Assembly (NCBI GenBank): GCA_900540685.1
Contig: UQGS01000003.1
Coordinates: 9,167 to 73,166, forward strand
Origin: an uncultured Catenibacterium sp.
GTDB lineage: Bacteria; Bacillota_I; Bacilli_A; Erysipelotrichales; Coprobacillaceae
Length of the DNA stretch: 64,000 nucleotides
Direction of reading: 5' to 3'
Made by a program: the position numbers and the translations under genes. Positions 35,217 through 43,807 of this stretch are shown piece after piece. Position 1 is the stretch's first letter. Each line of letters begins with the position of its first letter. The notes under the pieces are model-generated. The model was not told the DNA's origin. It did no database searches and saw only the letters and a list, made by a program, of their open reading frames with translations.

Positions 35217-37637
35217 ATGAAAAAAATATTTATGAAGATTTGTGTTGTAGTTTTATCTTGTTTTATGGTGTTCAATACAGCTTATTTACCATCTTATGCA
35301 GAAGATGAAATGAGCTATTATGAACAGAATGACCTAGCAAATAGCTTTAGATATTCTAATGGTCAAACAAAAGCAAGTGGTCGTGCCAATTATGCAGCAC
35401 GTGCCTCTACTAATTCTGGGTGGCCTGAAGATTCTAAAGCGATCAGCAAGGGAATTGATGTAAGTTATCATAATGGAACAATTGACTGGAAGAAAGTCAA
35501 ACAGTCAGAAGTAGAGTATGCGATTATCAGATGTGGTTATGGTACTGATGATAAGAGTCAGGATGATAAGAAATGGGAAGAAAACGTAAAGGGATGTACA
35601 GACAACAATATCCCTTATGGTGTTTACCTCTATTCTTATGCAGATACTGTAGAGAAAGCCTCTAGTGAAGCAGATCATGCGATTCGTTTATTACAGGGTA
35701 AGAAGTTTAAGTATCCTGTTTATTATGATTTAGAAGAAGATAAGTTACGTGATAAGATCAGCAAGAAAACTATTGCGGATATTGCACAGACATTCTGTAA
35801 TAAGTTAACTGCAAAAGGATATACTGTTGGTATTTATGCGAATAAGGATTGGTTTACTAATTATTTAACTGATAGTCGTTTTAATAACTGGACTAAGTGG
35901 GTTGCACAGTATAATACAACTTGTAGTTATCAGGGTAAGTATGATATGTGGCAGTGCTCTTGTACTGGAAAAATACCTGGTATCTCAACTAATGTAGATT
36001 TAAATTACTCTTATAGTCCATTTGAAAATTCAGATGGTGGTGGTAACACAAATAATGGTGGAACTAATACTAAGTATTCTGATGGATTAAATGAAATTGA
36101 AGGAGAATTATACTATTTCAAGAATAATCGTATTGATACTTCTTATAGTGGACTCGCTACTTATAAGGGAGATACATATCTCGTTACAGGTGGTAAGGTA
36201 GATAAATCTCAATCAGGATTAGTACAATGTAATAATGAATGGTATTTATTAAACAAAGGTGAAGTAAGAGTAGATTATACTGGACTTGCTCAATATGAGA
36301 ATGAATGGTACTACGTTGATTGCGGACGTGTGAATAGAGATTATTGCGGTATCATAAAATACAATAATGAATGGTTCTATGTTGATAAAGGACATCTAGA
36401 TTGGAGCTATAATGGTTTAGGTCCATCTGGTGATACTTATTACTATATTAAAAACGGACGTGTGAATTGGGATTACTCAGGACTCGCTCAGTATGGTAAC
36501 GAATGGTACTATATTGAAAAAGGTAAAGTAAACTGGAATTATACAGGACTTGCACAGCATAATAATCAATGGTTCTATATTGAGAATGGTGTGTTGAACT
36601 GGGATCATTCAGGAATTGTGGAATACAATAATCAGTGGTTCTATGTTGAAAAAGGACGTTTAAACTGGAATTATACAGGTTTAGGACAATCAGGTAATGA
36701 TTGGTACTATATTGTGAAAGGACGTGTGAACTGGAACTATACTGGTCTTGTTCAGCGTGGTAATGAATGGTTCTATATTGAAAAAGGTAAGTTAAACTGG
36801 AATCATTCAGGAATTGTAGAATACAATAAACAGTGGTTCTATGTTGAAAAAGGACGTTTGAACTGGAATTATACAGGTTTAGGACAGTCAGGTAATGATT
36901 GGTACTATATTGTAAGTGGACGTGTTAACTGGGGCTATACAGGTCTTGTTCAAAAAGGCAATGAATGGTTCTATGTTAAAAATGGTAAGTTAGATTGGAG
37001 TTATACAGGACTTGTTCAGAAAGGTAATGAATGGTTCTTTGTACGTAATGGTCGTTTAGACTGGGGTTATACAGGTCTTGCTTGCTATGGTGAATATTAT
37101 TTCTATGTTAAGAATGGACGTTTAGACTGGAGCTATTCTGGTTATGCACAGATTGATGGTCAGGGCGAATATTATGAAGTAAGAAATGGTAGACTTGTTG
37201 GTGGTACTTTAACATTAGCTAAGATGCATGGTGTTGCGAATAATCAAGATAGCCCTACAAACTATATTGTGCTTGTAGATAGAGCCGCACATCGTGTTGG
37301 TGTATTTAAAGGCAGTAAGTATAATTGGTCAGATGTAAAGTATTATAAATGTTGTGTAGGTAAACCTTCTACACCTACTATTAGTGGTACTTACTATATT
37401 AAATCTAGAGGTAAATACTTTGATACAGGTACTAAAGGTAGATGCTGGTATTATACTCAGATTAATGGTAACTACTTATTCCATTCTGTCATCTATGATA
37501 GACAGAATACTCCAAAGAGAATCATTGATAACTCAATGGATGCAGCTGTATCTCATGGTTGTGTAAGATTAGATCTAGACAACGCAAAATGGATCTATGA
37601 CAACATTCCAAAGAATACTAAAGTTATTATCTATTAA
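35217..37637 (+). CDS. Secreted GH25 lysozyme / wall-binding repeat / YkuD L,D-transpeptidase fusion
   Basis: An 806-residue secreted protein with a signal peptide (about 1-28). A GH25 muramidase domain (about 74-270) shows GIDVSYHNGTIDW, the catalytic pair in VYYDLEED, GIYANKDWF and the closing NVDLNYSY. A glycine/asparagine linker leads to about 17 repeats of 22 residues (about 290-660) of the GLxQxxNxWFYVxxGRLNWNYT type. The C-terminal YkuD domain (about 675-806) has FHSVIYD and the catalytic Cys in SHGCVRLDLDNA. It can thus cut glycan strands and form L,D cross-links, a rare combination. The ATG has a GAAGGAG site. Confidence 0.92.
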   Translation: MKKIFMKICVVVLSCFMVFNTAYLPSYAEDEMSYYEQNDLANSFRYSNGQTKASGRANYAARASTNSGWPEDSKAISKGIDVSYHNGTIDWKKVKQSEVEYAIIRCGYGTDDKSQDDKKWEENVKGCTDNNIPYGVYLYSYADTVEKASSEADHAIRLLQGKKFKYPVYYDLEEDKLRDKISKKTIADIAQTFCNKLTAKGYTVGIYANKDWFTNYLTDSRFNNWTKWVAQYNTTCSYQGKYDMWQCSCTGKIPGISTNVDLNYSYSPFENSDGGGNTNNGGTNTKYSDGLNEIEGELYYFKNNRIDTSYSGLATYKGDTYLVTGGKVDKSQSGLVQCNNEWYLLNKGEVRVDYTGLAQYENEWYYVDCGRVNRDYCGIIKYNNEWFYVDKGHLDWSYNGLGPSGDTYYYIKNGRVNWDYSGLAQYGNEWYYIEKGKVNWNYTGLAQHNNQWFYIENGVLNWDHSGIVEYNNQWFYVEKGRLNWNYTGLGQSGNDWYYIVKGRVNWNYTGLVQRGNEWFYIEKGKLNWNHSGIVEYNKQWFYVEKGRLNWNYTGLGQSGNDWYYIVSGRVNWGYTGLVQKGNEWFYVKNGKLDWSYTGLVQKGNEWFFVRNGRLDWGYTGLACYGEYYFYVKNGRLDWSYSGYAQIDGQGEYYEVRNGRLVGGTLTLAKMHGVANNQDSPTNYIVLVDRAAHRVGVFKGSKYNWSDVKYYKCCVGKPSTPTISGTYYIKSRGKYFDTGTKGRCWYYTQINGNYLFHSVIYDRQNTPKRIIDNSMDAAVSHGCVRLDLDNAKWIYDNIPKNTKVIIY
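36084..37200 (+). repeat. Tandem 66-bp coding repeats (22-residue wall-binding units)
   Basis: About 17 units, each with conserved Gly-Leu, a WFYV or WYYI core, KGR(L/V)NW and a closing aromatic plus Thr/Ser. A higher-order duplication is visible: three consecutive units starting at about 36611 (GIVEYNNQ, GLGQSGND, GLVQRGNE) recur starting at about 36809 (GIVEYNKQ, GLGQSGND, GLVQKGNE), a 198-bp step. Units resemble choline/glucan-binding repeats. Confidence 0.9.
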
Positions 37638-37641
37638 CACT

Positions 37642-37673
37642 CAGGTTCCTCCTATTTTGGGAGGACCTTTTTT
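37642..37673 (+). terminator. Terminator after the lysozyme/transpeptidase gene
   Basis: GGTTCCTCC pairs with GGGAGGACC (one offset) around TATTTT, followed by six T. Confidence 0.85.
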
Positions 37674-37678
37674 ATGCA

Positions 37679-37706
37679 TAAAAAAAGGATGTGATTAAAC
37701 ACATCC
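37679..37706 (-). terminator. Terminator of the - strand glycosylation genes
   Basis: On the - strand GGATGTG (37706-37700) pairs with CACATCC (37693-37687), followed by a run of T. It is three bases from the stop codon of the GtrB-like gene. Confidence 0.85.
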
Positions 37707-37709
37707 TGG

Positions 37710-38627
37710 CTAACATTCTTCTGAAACGATGAACTTAGGTCTTCCTTTGATTTCATCATAGATCTGCGCAATATAGTAACCAATAATACCAAGACAGATC
37801 ATGATAATACTACTAGAGAATAACTGAAGTAGGATGACTGTAGTAAAGCCTCCTAAAGCTGTCCCATTCACATACTGTACAATTGAATTAATACCAAATA
37901 CTACAGAGATAACTAACATGATAAAACCACAAATAGTCACAATCTGCATTGGTGCAGAAGAGAAAGAAGTAATATTAAGTATCGCATACTTAATAAGTGA
38001 CTTAGTAGACCACTTTGATTCCCCTGCTTCTCTTTCAGCAACTCTAAATGGGATTTGTGTTGTCTTAAATCCTACCCAAGAAGATAAAGCTCTAAAGAAA
38101 GAATTCTTTTCCTTCATGTTAAGTAATACCAACATTACTTTTCTATCAAGAAGCTTGAAGTCTGAGGCATTCATCATATCGATATTAGTTAGCTTAGAGA
38201 TGATTTTATAGAAAGTATTAGCCATAAATCTATGGATACCTGATTCCTCTCCTCTATCTTCTTTGACAGCTTCTACAACTTCATATCCTTCCTGCCATAA
38301 TTTATACATTTCTACAATCTTAATTGGTGGATGTTGTAAGTCACAGTCCATGACAACACAACAATCACCCTTTGCATATGTTAAACCTGCAGTAATCGCA
38401 GATTCTTTACCGAAGTTTCTAGAGAAATGAACACCTCTTACATGTTCATGTTTTTCTGCTGCTGCTTGGATTCTATTCCAAGTATCATCCTTAGAACCAT
38501 CATCCACAAATAAGATTTCATAAGGAATCTTATGTTCTGTCATGATATCTACTACAACATTTGCAGTATTATCAATTAATAGTCCTTCATTATAAGATGG
38601 TATTATAATACTTAATAAACCTTCCAT
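37710..38627 (-). CDS. GtrB/CsbB-like polyprenyl-phosphate glycosyltransferase
   Basis: GT2 family enzyme, 305 residues. An N-terminal catalytic domain has SIIIPSYNEG, FVDDGSKDDTW and the metal-binding DCDLQHPP (about 91-98). Two C-terminal membrane helices (about 225-250 and 262-285) match the GtrB/CsbB/DPM1-like group that loads a sugar onto undecaprenyl phosphate. The ATG at 38627 has AAGGAG nine bases upstream; an earlier in-frame ATG lies inside the preceding gene without support. It starts one base from the YfhO-like gene end, so the two are one operon. Confidence 0.9.
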   Translation of the reverse strand: MEGLLSIIIPSYNEGLLIDNTANVVVDIMTEHKIPYEILFVDDGSKDDTWNRIQAAAEKHEHVRGVHFSRNFGKESAITAGLTYAKGDCCVVMDCDLQHPPIKIVEMYKLWQEGYEVVEAVKEDRGEESGIHRFMANTFYKIISKLTNIDMMNASDFKLLDRKVMLVLLNMKEKNSFFRALSSWVGFKTTQIPFRVAEREAGESKWSTKSLIKYAILNITSFSSAPMQIVTICGFIMLVISVVFGINSIVQYVNGTALGGFTTVILLQLFSSSIIMICLGIIGYYIAQIYDEIKGRPKFIVSEEC

Positions 38628-38628
38628 A

Positions 38629-41178
38629 TTAATTCTCCTTACAATATTTTTTTCTAACAATTGCACTTACGATTATAAACAATATTGCCCCTGCTGTTAA
38701 GCAAATACCTAATGTTTTGTATTTTGTATGATATCTCATGGTAATTTGATTTGTGCCAGAATGAAGTTTGATGGCATATAAGCAATCTCCAAATGACTTC
38801 ACTTCTGCCTTTTCATTATTGACTAATACATCCCAACAATCATCTACAGGAACAGATAGATATAAGTAACTATCTTCACTTGTTGCTTTAACTGTTGTAT
38901 CAATAGAACCATTCTTCATTGAGATATTGACTTCATTCTTACGTGCTGTCTTGGAACACTCATCTAATACACTTAAATCTAATGCATAGAAATAGGCATT
39001 ATCATAATTGAAATTAGAATCTGCAGATTCAACTCTTAACTTTGTATTTGAATGATCTGTTTCAATATGGAATACAGTTGGTGATAACCAGCATGCATAC
39101 TTAGTAATCACATCTTTACCATTATAAACATAAGATTCTGATTCTGAAGTCCAAGGGATAAAACCATAATAAACCATATTCTTATAGTTAGAGGTATTTA
39201 AATTGATTTCTGTATTAGAATCATCTTTCTTATTAACTGAATATTTGACAGGTTTATAGATATCTTTTGAAGTATTGAATAATTGTTTAAATAATAAGTT
39301 CTGATAATCAAATGGGTTCAAATAGCCTTCTTCATATTTTATTGCATCAAAGTTATTACATGTAAATGCGAGAGGCATATAGTATGGATTTGTATATGTA
39401 TACTTACCATTAAGTTTCGTATTGTTTTTCTTTACTAAACCAGTGTAGTTTTCAGAAGTTAATACATATTTCACACCAAGTAATGAATCAATACCTAACA
39501 TAGATGTATTTGTGACAGTTAAACAATCTGCATAAGTAGGATAACCACACTTATTTAAGAAGTCTAACTGAGTACCATCTGGTGAAGAAGTATATCCACT
39601 TGTAGATTTATATCCATAGGATAATGGTTCATCATAGTTGGCAGTTAAGTTACCTTCATACATAACTCTATTAGAAGTCTGTGTGATTCTATAGTTTGAT
39701 GAGTCATCATTCTGTATGTTACCTATGATCTTTTCCTGATTCTTTCTATATGATGTATATTCTAAATCATTCATACATAAAGAGTTCGCAAGAAGACTTG
39801 AGTTGATTCCTAAATCGATAGAACCTGCAATAAGTAATACGACAAGAAGGATCTGTTTTGTCTTCTGTTTAGTGATTAACTGATTAGAGATATATAAAGC
39901 AGTTAAGACAATAATCATAGCTACAGTTAAATAAGCATAAATCTTTTCCTGATGTGTATAATGACGTGTTAATACAATATTTAGTACAGAGAATACAATT
40001 GCGACTACACCAGTCTTCACAATATCATTCTTCTCTTTTGCATATACACAATTGTATGCAGCTAAGAAGAGAATAAAGAATTCAATAAGGAATGAATATC
40101 TATAGTTATAGCTTCCTACATATTTAAAGAGTGAGAATACCAAATAAAGAGGATGCCAATAGAGACATAGAAGTATTCCAAATAAGAATATACCGAGTAC
40201 TACTTTAACTTTTAATTTAATCTGCTTGTTGAAGAAGACTGATAGTGCAAGTACTATCGCAAGTCCTCCACAAAATAATGCCGCAAAGCCTAATTCACTA
40301 TGTGCCCCATAGCTATACTTAGGAATAACACTTAACATATTACCGACAAAAGAGAAGTCTAAAATATCTCTTAATGAGAGACTTCCTCTAGGACCATTAG
40401 TAAGCGCACCAATTGTAGGTAAGAACAAGACTGCACTTACCATAACACCTAGAATCATCGCAAATACATATCTAATGCCAGTCTTAATAAACTGGATGAA
40501 TGTCATCTTGTTTTCTACTGCATATAAACAACATTCTAATAAGAACCAGATACCAGTAAAGACACAGCTGATTCCGGCTATATACCAGTTGAAGATAATA
40601 GCTAAACCTACCGCGATAGAAAGATTCCAGTTCTTCTTTCCCTGCACAATATAATAAACCTGTAATAACATGAATGGTAACATATACATGCCATCCAGCC
40701 ACATAATATTACTTGCCTGGAAGAAGCTATATTGACATAAACCATAACCACATGAAAGAAGAATAAAGAGAACACTATTGTCTTTATAAGATGCTTCAAA
40801 TCTATTTGTGATAAAGTATGCAAAGGCGATAGATGCCAATGTAAGCTTTAATGCGACTACGATATTAAAGAATGTATAGAGATTCGCATTAGAGAAAAAC
40901 AATAATAATAGGTTAAATGGTGAAGATAAATAATAGCTAAATACGGCTATATTTGATCCACCCAATGTTTTCCCAAAGCTATAAGTAATTGAGTTCTTTC
41001 CCGCAATAACATCCTTTAGATATGAAAAGAAATCAATATACTGAATATTTGCATCCATTACAGCTAATGTTTTAGTGCCAAATGGCGCAAATCCACTGAA
41101 TGCATAAATACATAAAATAATGAGTAAAGTAATAAGTCCGGATAGGAATATAATCTTACTTTTTTCTTTTTTATTCAT
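38629..41178 (-). CDS. YfhO-like multi-spanning membrane protein
   Basis: An 849-residue protein with about 12 hydrophobic helices over the first 470 residues, a large extracytoplasmic segment (about 480-815) and a last helix near the C-terminus. Early signatures FSGFAPFGTKTLAVMDANIQYIDF and GKTLGGSNIAVFSYYLSSPFN are typical of the YfhO family. YfhO proteins are GT-C-type transferases that move a sugar from polyprenyl phosphate to (lipo)teichoic acid outside the cell. The start at 41178 has a GGGGG site. It shares an operon with the GtrB-like gene. Confidence 0.88.
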   Translation of the reverse strand: MNKKEKSKIIFLSGLITLLIILCIYAFSGFAPFGTKTLAVMDANIQYIDFFSYLKDVIAGKNSITYSFGKTLGGSNIAVFSYYLSSPFNLLLLFFSNANLYTFFNIVVALKLTLASIAFAYFITNRFEASYKDNSVLFILLSCGYGLCQYSFFQASNIMWLDGMYMLPFMLLQVYYIVQGKKNWNLSIAVGLAIIFNWYIAGISCVFTGIWFLLECCLYAVENKMTFIQFIKTGIRYVFAMILGVMVSAVLFLPTIGALTNGPRGSLSLRDILDFSFVGNMLSVIPKYSYGAHSELGFAALFCGGLAIVLALSVFFNKQIKLKVKVVLGIFLFGILLCLYWHPLYLVFSLFKYVGSYNYRYSFLIEFFILFLAAYNCVYAKEKNDIVKTGVVAIVFSVLNIVLTRHYTHQEKIYAYLTVAMIIVLTALYISNQLITKQKTKQILLVVLLIAGSIDLGINSSLLANSLCMNDLEYTSYRKNQEKIIGNIQNDDSSNYRITQTSNRVMYEGNLTANYDEPLSYGYKSTSGYTSSPDGTQLDFLNKCGYPTYADCLTVTNTSMLGIDSLLGVKYVLTSENYTGLVKKNNTKLNGKYTYTNPYYMPLAFTCNNFDAIKYEEGYLNPFDYQNLLFKQLFNTSKDIYKPVKYSVNKKDDSNTEINLNTSNYKNMVYYGFIPWTSESESYVYNGKDVITKYACWLSPTVFHIETDHSNTKLRVESADSNFNYDNAYFYALDLSVLDECSKTARKNEVNISMKNGSIDTTVKATSEDSYLYLSVPVDDCWDVLVNNEKAEVKSFGDCLYAIKLHSGTNQITMRYHTKYKTLGICLTAGAILFIIVSAIVRKKYCKEN

Positions 41179-41203
41179 AAGAACCCCCTTGAATTCAAAC
41201 ACA

Positions 41204-41215
41204 ATAATTATAACA
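41204..41215 (-). promoter_or_regulatory. Extended -10 of the YfhO-GtrB operon
   Basis: On the - strand TGTTATAAT (about 41215-41207) lies 28 bases before the start codon. No good -35 is seen. Confidence 0.5.
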
Positions 41216-41302
41216 TATCCTACTATATAATTCGATGTGATAGTTATGATATTACATGAAAGGTATATGTAGTAAATTATTTTGTGAATTTCTCTGTTTT
41301 TT

Positions 41303-41331
41303 TTGATGTATACAGGTAAATAGAATATAAT
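41303..41331 (+). promoter_or_regulatory. Promoter of the gtrA-like gene
   Basis: TTGATG (41303-41308), 17 bp, TATAAT (41326-41331), with the start codon 40 bases further. Confidence 0.75.
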
Positions 41332-41370
41332 GGTTACGTATGTGACTAAAAAACAAATAAGGAGAGTTTT

Positions 41371-41829
41371 ATGAAAAAAGATAAAGATATATTTGATAGA
41401 ATCATGGAGTGGAAGATCCTTAGTATCTTTAATCCATTTTATAAGAAATATAAAGAAGTATTATTATATTTATTCTTTGGTGGTTTAACTACCGTTATTA
41501 GTATTGGTTCTTATGCATTTTTTGATGTAAGTATGCATATGGATCCAATGGTTGCGAATATCTTCTCTTGGATACTTGCAGTATTATTTGCCTATGTGAC
41601 AAATCGTATCTGGGTATTTGATAGTAATGCGGAAGGTATGAAGGGTATTATTCAGGAAATGGTTTCTTTCTTTGGAGGACGTGTTGCCACTCTATTAATG
41701 GAAGAAGTGATTCTATATGTTGGTATTAAGCTATTAAGTATGAATAGTATTAGTGTGAAGGTTGCAGCACAGATTCTTGTACTTATTGGAAACTACTTAA
41801 TTAGTAAGTTGTTTGTGTTTAAGAAATAA
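41371..41829 (+). CDS. GtrA/GtcA-like membrane protein
   Basis: A 152-residue protein with four membrane helices (about 30-50, 58-78, 92-112, 122-145). The family patterns YLFFGGLTTVISIGSY, LAVLFAYVTNRIWVF and IGNYLISKLFVF are clear. GtrA-like proteins help flip polyprenyl-phosphate sugars. It is transcribed away from the YfhO-like and GtrB-like genes, and together these supply the three parts of a teichoic acid or surface-glycan glycosylation pathway. An IS element begins about 50 bases downstream. Confidence 0.92.
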   Translation: MKKDKDIFDRIMEWKILSIFNPFYKKYKEVLLYLFFGGLTTVISIGSYAFFDVSMHMDPMVANIFSWILAVLFAYVTNRIWVFDSNAEGMKGIIQEMVSFFGGRVATLLMEEVILYVGIKLLSMNSISVKVAAQILVLIGNYLISKLFVFKK

Positions 41830-41884
41830 TAATTACACAGAAATTCCACATAGATAGCGCTTGTAATAAGGTATAATAACGGCA

Positions 41885-42040
41885 GTCAACTACCCACGAC
41901 CTAAAGGTCATGGGCTTGTAACTGCCCAGTCGTATTAACGGTTTACACCTCCGACCTTTAACCCCAGTAGATATTGCTATCTAAAGTGGCGTTACATCAT
42001 AGGGTGGTTGACAGCACCCTTTGTAGCAGAGTTTACTCTG
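41885..42040 (-). ncRNA. Predicted omega RNA at the 3' end of tnpB
   Basis: TnpB guides come from the transcript overlapping the tnpB 3' end and the element end. Here 145 structured, non-coding bases lie between the tnpB stop and the terminal hairpin. The guide would be the roughly 16-20 flanking bases just beyond the element, at about 41865-41884. Boundaries are inferred, not seen. Confidence 0.45.
41893..41914. other. Subterminal hairpin, tnpB-side end of the IS
   Basis: CCCACGACC pairs with GGTCATGGG around TAAA, with one C-A mismatch. This is the type of foot bound by Y1 transposases. Confidence 0.75.
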
Positions 42041-43172
42041 TTACAACTGTATTAGGTACTTGGCTATCTGCAAGATAGTTTATTCCCATACGATACAGAT
42101 TCATAGCTCCAATGCGGTCATCATTAGATTTATAGCCACATTTTTTGCAAGTAAACAGATGTATCTTCTTATTGCGGTTAGACTTTTCAATGTGTCCACA
42201 GCAAGGGCAGCACTGGCTTGTATAGCGAGGGTCTACCTTAATAACAGAAGACTGATTCTGTTTTGCTTTGTAGATTAGTTTCTGCTCAAGGTCATAGAAA
42301 GACCATGATACAGAAACATAACGATCTTTTGTTTTGACACGTTCTGTAGCATTACGAATGCCTGACAAATCTTCCAATACAAAGAGAGTGTGCTTTGGGT
42401 TGTTTTCAACGAGTGCCTTCGATATCTGATGGTTAATATCCTGCATCCAACGGTTTTCTCGCTGACCGATAGCTTTCAGTCTTCGTCTTGAAGATGGCGT
42501 ATGTCGCATTTGGAGTTCCTTACGAAGCTTGGAATAGTTAGCACGTTTCTGTTTAATAGCTTTACCACTAACAAATCCAGACTTATGTTTGCTGTCATAA
42601 GTTGCAACAACAAAGTTAATACCTCTGTCAATACCTACAACGTTACAGATGTCAGAAATATTACTTTCTTCAACCTCATAGGTAACTGGTATATGCAGAT
42701 AGTATTTACCATGCTTACTTACAAGTTTGGCAGTACCAAACTTATAAATCGTATGATCGAAATACTTAGACATTCCATCTGAAAAATAAGATAACTTCAC
42801 ACGACCATTAAGTGTATTGATTGAAAAACGGTTTTGTGTTAAGGAATAATCTCTGTTCCAAACCAAATCATACTGAGGCTTTTTGAACGATGGTTTAATC
42901 CACTCATTCTGATTTTCAAGAATGGTCTTATATCTGGCGATAACAGTCTTCAAAACAGACTGAGCCATCTGCGATTTAAGGTTAAACTTTTCTCGTAAAG
43001 TAGAATACAAAGCTTTATTAAGTGAAAACTGCTTTAAGTCATGAGTGCGGAATACATAGTCTGAAACATAATTACAGGCATTACGATAAGCAGACATAGT
43101 TTCATCAAGCAAAACCTTATCTGTTTCAGCTGCGATTATTTGAATTTTAGCTGTAATAGTCATCTGTTCCAT
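42033..43172 (-). CDS. tnpB: TnpB RNA-guided nuclease of the IS element
   Basis: A 379-residue TnpB. The split RuvC site is complete: Asp in VVGIDRGINFVVA (about 192), Glu in LFVLEDLSGI (about 272) and Asp in SNDDRIGAMNL (about 355). A zinc finger CCPCCG...CKKCG lies between the last two. The N-terminal helical region (about 1-170) is intact. TnpB proteins are omega-RNA-guided endonucleases that help keep the element at its donor site. AAGGAG lies seven bases before the ATG. Confidence 0.93.
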   Translation of the reverse strand: MEQMTITAKIQIIAAETDKVLLDETMSAYRNACNYVSDYVFRTHDLKQFSLNKALYSTLREKFNLKSQMAQSVLKTVIARYKTILENQNEWIKPSFKKPQYDLVWNRDYSLTQNRFSINTLNGRVKLSYFSDGMSKYFDHTIYKFGTAKLVSKHGKYYLHIPVTYEVEESNISDICNVVGIDRGINFVVATYDSKHKSGFVSGKAIKQKRANYSKLRKELQMRHTPSSRRRLKAIGQRENRWMQDINHQISKALVENNPKHTLFVLEDLSGIRNATERVKTKDRYVSVSWSFYDLEQKLIYKAKQNQSSVIKVDPRYTSQCCPCCGHIEKSNRNKKIHLFTCKKCGYKSNDDRIGAMNLYRMGINYLADSQVPNTVVTE

Positions 43173-43250
43173 AGATGCACTCCTTTCATAGATATTTCAC
43201 TATATATTATATCTAATTTATAGTGAAACATCTATATTTTGAGGTGAACT

Positions 43251-43655
43251 ATGGATAGTAGATACAATCGTCATAACAGACGAAAATACAGCCTTAAAGT
43301 ACATATAGTTCTAGTAACCAAATACCGCAAACAACTACTAAAAGACTCTATCGCCAATGATGTTAAACAAAAGATTCTCGATATAGCTTATACTCGTGGC
43401 TACGAAATTATTGCGATAGAAATCGACAAAGACCATATACATTTCTTATTAAGTTACGATAAAGCAGATCGAGTTTACGATATTGTCAAAATTGTAAAGC
43501 AGGAAACGACATACCACTTATGGCAAAAGTATAGTTCTGTCCTATCAAGACAGTATTGGAAGGAAAAAACATTTTGGTCAGATGGTTATTTTGCTTGTAG
43601 CATTGGAGAAGTGTCATCAGTAACTATACAAAAATATATTGAAAGTCAGGGATAA
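43251..43655 (+). CDS. tnpA: Y1/HUH transposase of the IS element
   Basis: A 134-residue single-strand transposase. The HUH pair is in KDHIHFLLSY (about 63-65), followed by WSDGYFACSIGE, and the catalytic tyrosine is in VTIQKYIESQG near the C-terminus. Length is that of complete IS200/IS605 TnpA. GAGGTGA ribosome binding site five bases before the ATG. Confidence 0.93.
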   Translation: MDSRYNRHNRRKYSLKVHIVLVTKYRKQLLKDSIANDVKQKILDIAYTRGYEIIAIEIDKDHIHFLLSYDKADRVYDIVKIVKQETTYHLWQKYSSVLSRQYWKEKTFWSDGYFACSIGEVSSVTIQKYIESQG

Positions 43656-43679
43656 TAGATAACGATGTACGAGGCTCCT

Positions 43680-43701
43680 CCCACCACCTATTGGCAGTGG
43701 G
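43680..43701. other. Subterminal hairpin, tnpA-side end of the IS
   Basis: CCCACCACC and GGCAGTGGG form a five-bp outer stem, two mismatches and a CC/GG inner pair around TATT. Counterpart of the hairpin at 41893-41914. Confidence 0.7.
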
Positions 43702-43758
43702 TTTCCGCCTATGACAAACGAAAGGATTTATTTATGAAGTGAATTATAGACTATTTTG

Positions 43759-43767
43759 TGGTATAGT
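43759..43767 (+). promoter_or_regulatory. Extended -10 of the polysaccharide cluster
   Basis: TGGTATAGT, 40 bases before the first gene; the -35 region (GTGAAT) is poor. It lies downstream of the IS end, so the cluster keeps a promoter of its own. Confidence 0.5.
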
Positions 43768-43807
43768 AATTTATGTATGAACTTAAAAATAAGGATGTGA
43801 AAAAAAG

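Larger units (their letters stand above)
41881..43720. mobile_element. IS200/IS605-type element with divergent tnpA and tnpB
   Basis: It encodes an HUH/Y1 transposase (+) and TnpB (-), diverging from a 78-base gap. Imperfect subterminal hairpins lie at both ends (41893-41914 and 43680-43701), both built on CCCAC...GTGGG-type arms in the same orientation rather than as inverted terminal repeats, as expected for the family. Exact ends are uncertain by about 20 bases; no target duplication is expected. It sits between the gtrA-like gene and the polysaccharide cluster. Both proteins appear full length, so it may be active. Confidence 0.85.

Noticed and set aside
36084..37200. Minisatellite or CRISPR
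   Set aside because: The 66-bp repeats are in frame and encode a known type of wall-binding unit.
43251..43655. Truncated transposase
   Set aside because: The catalytic tyrosine near the C-terminus and the normal family length are present.
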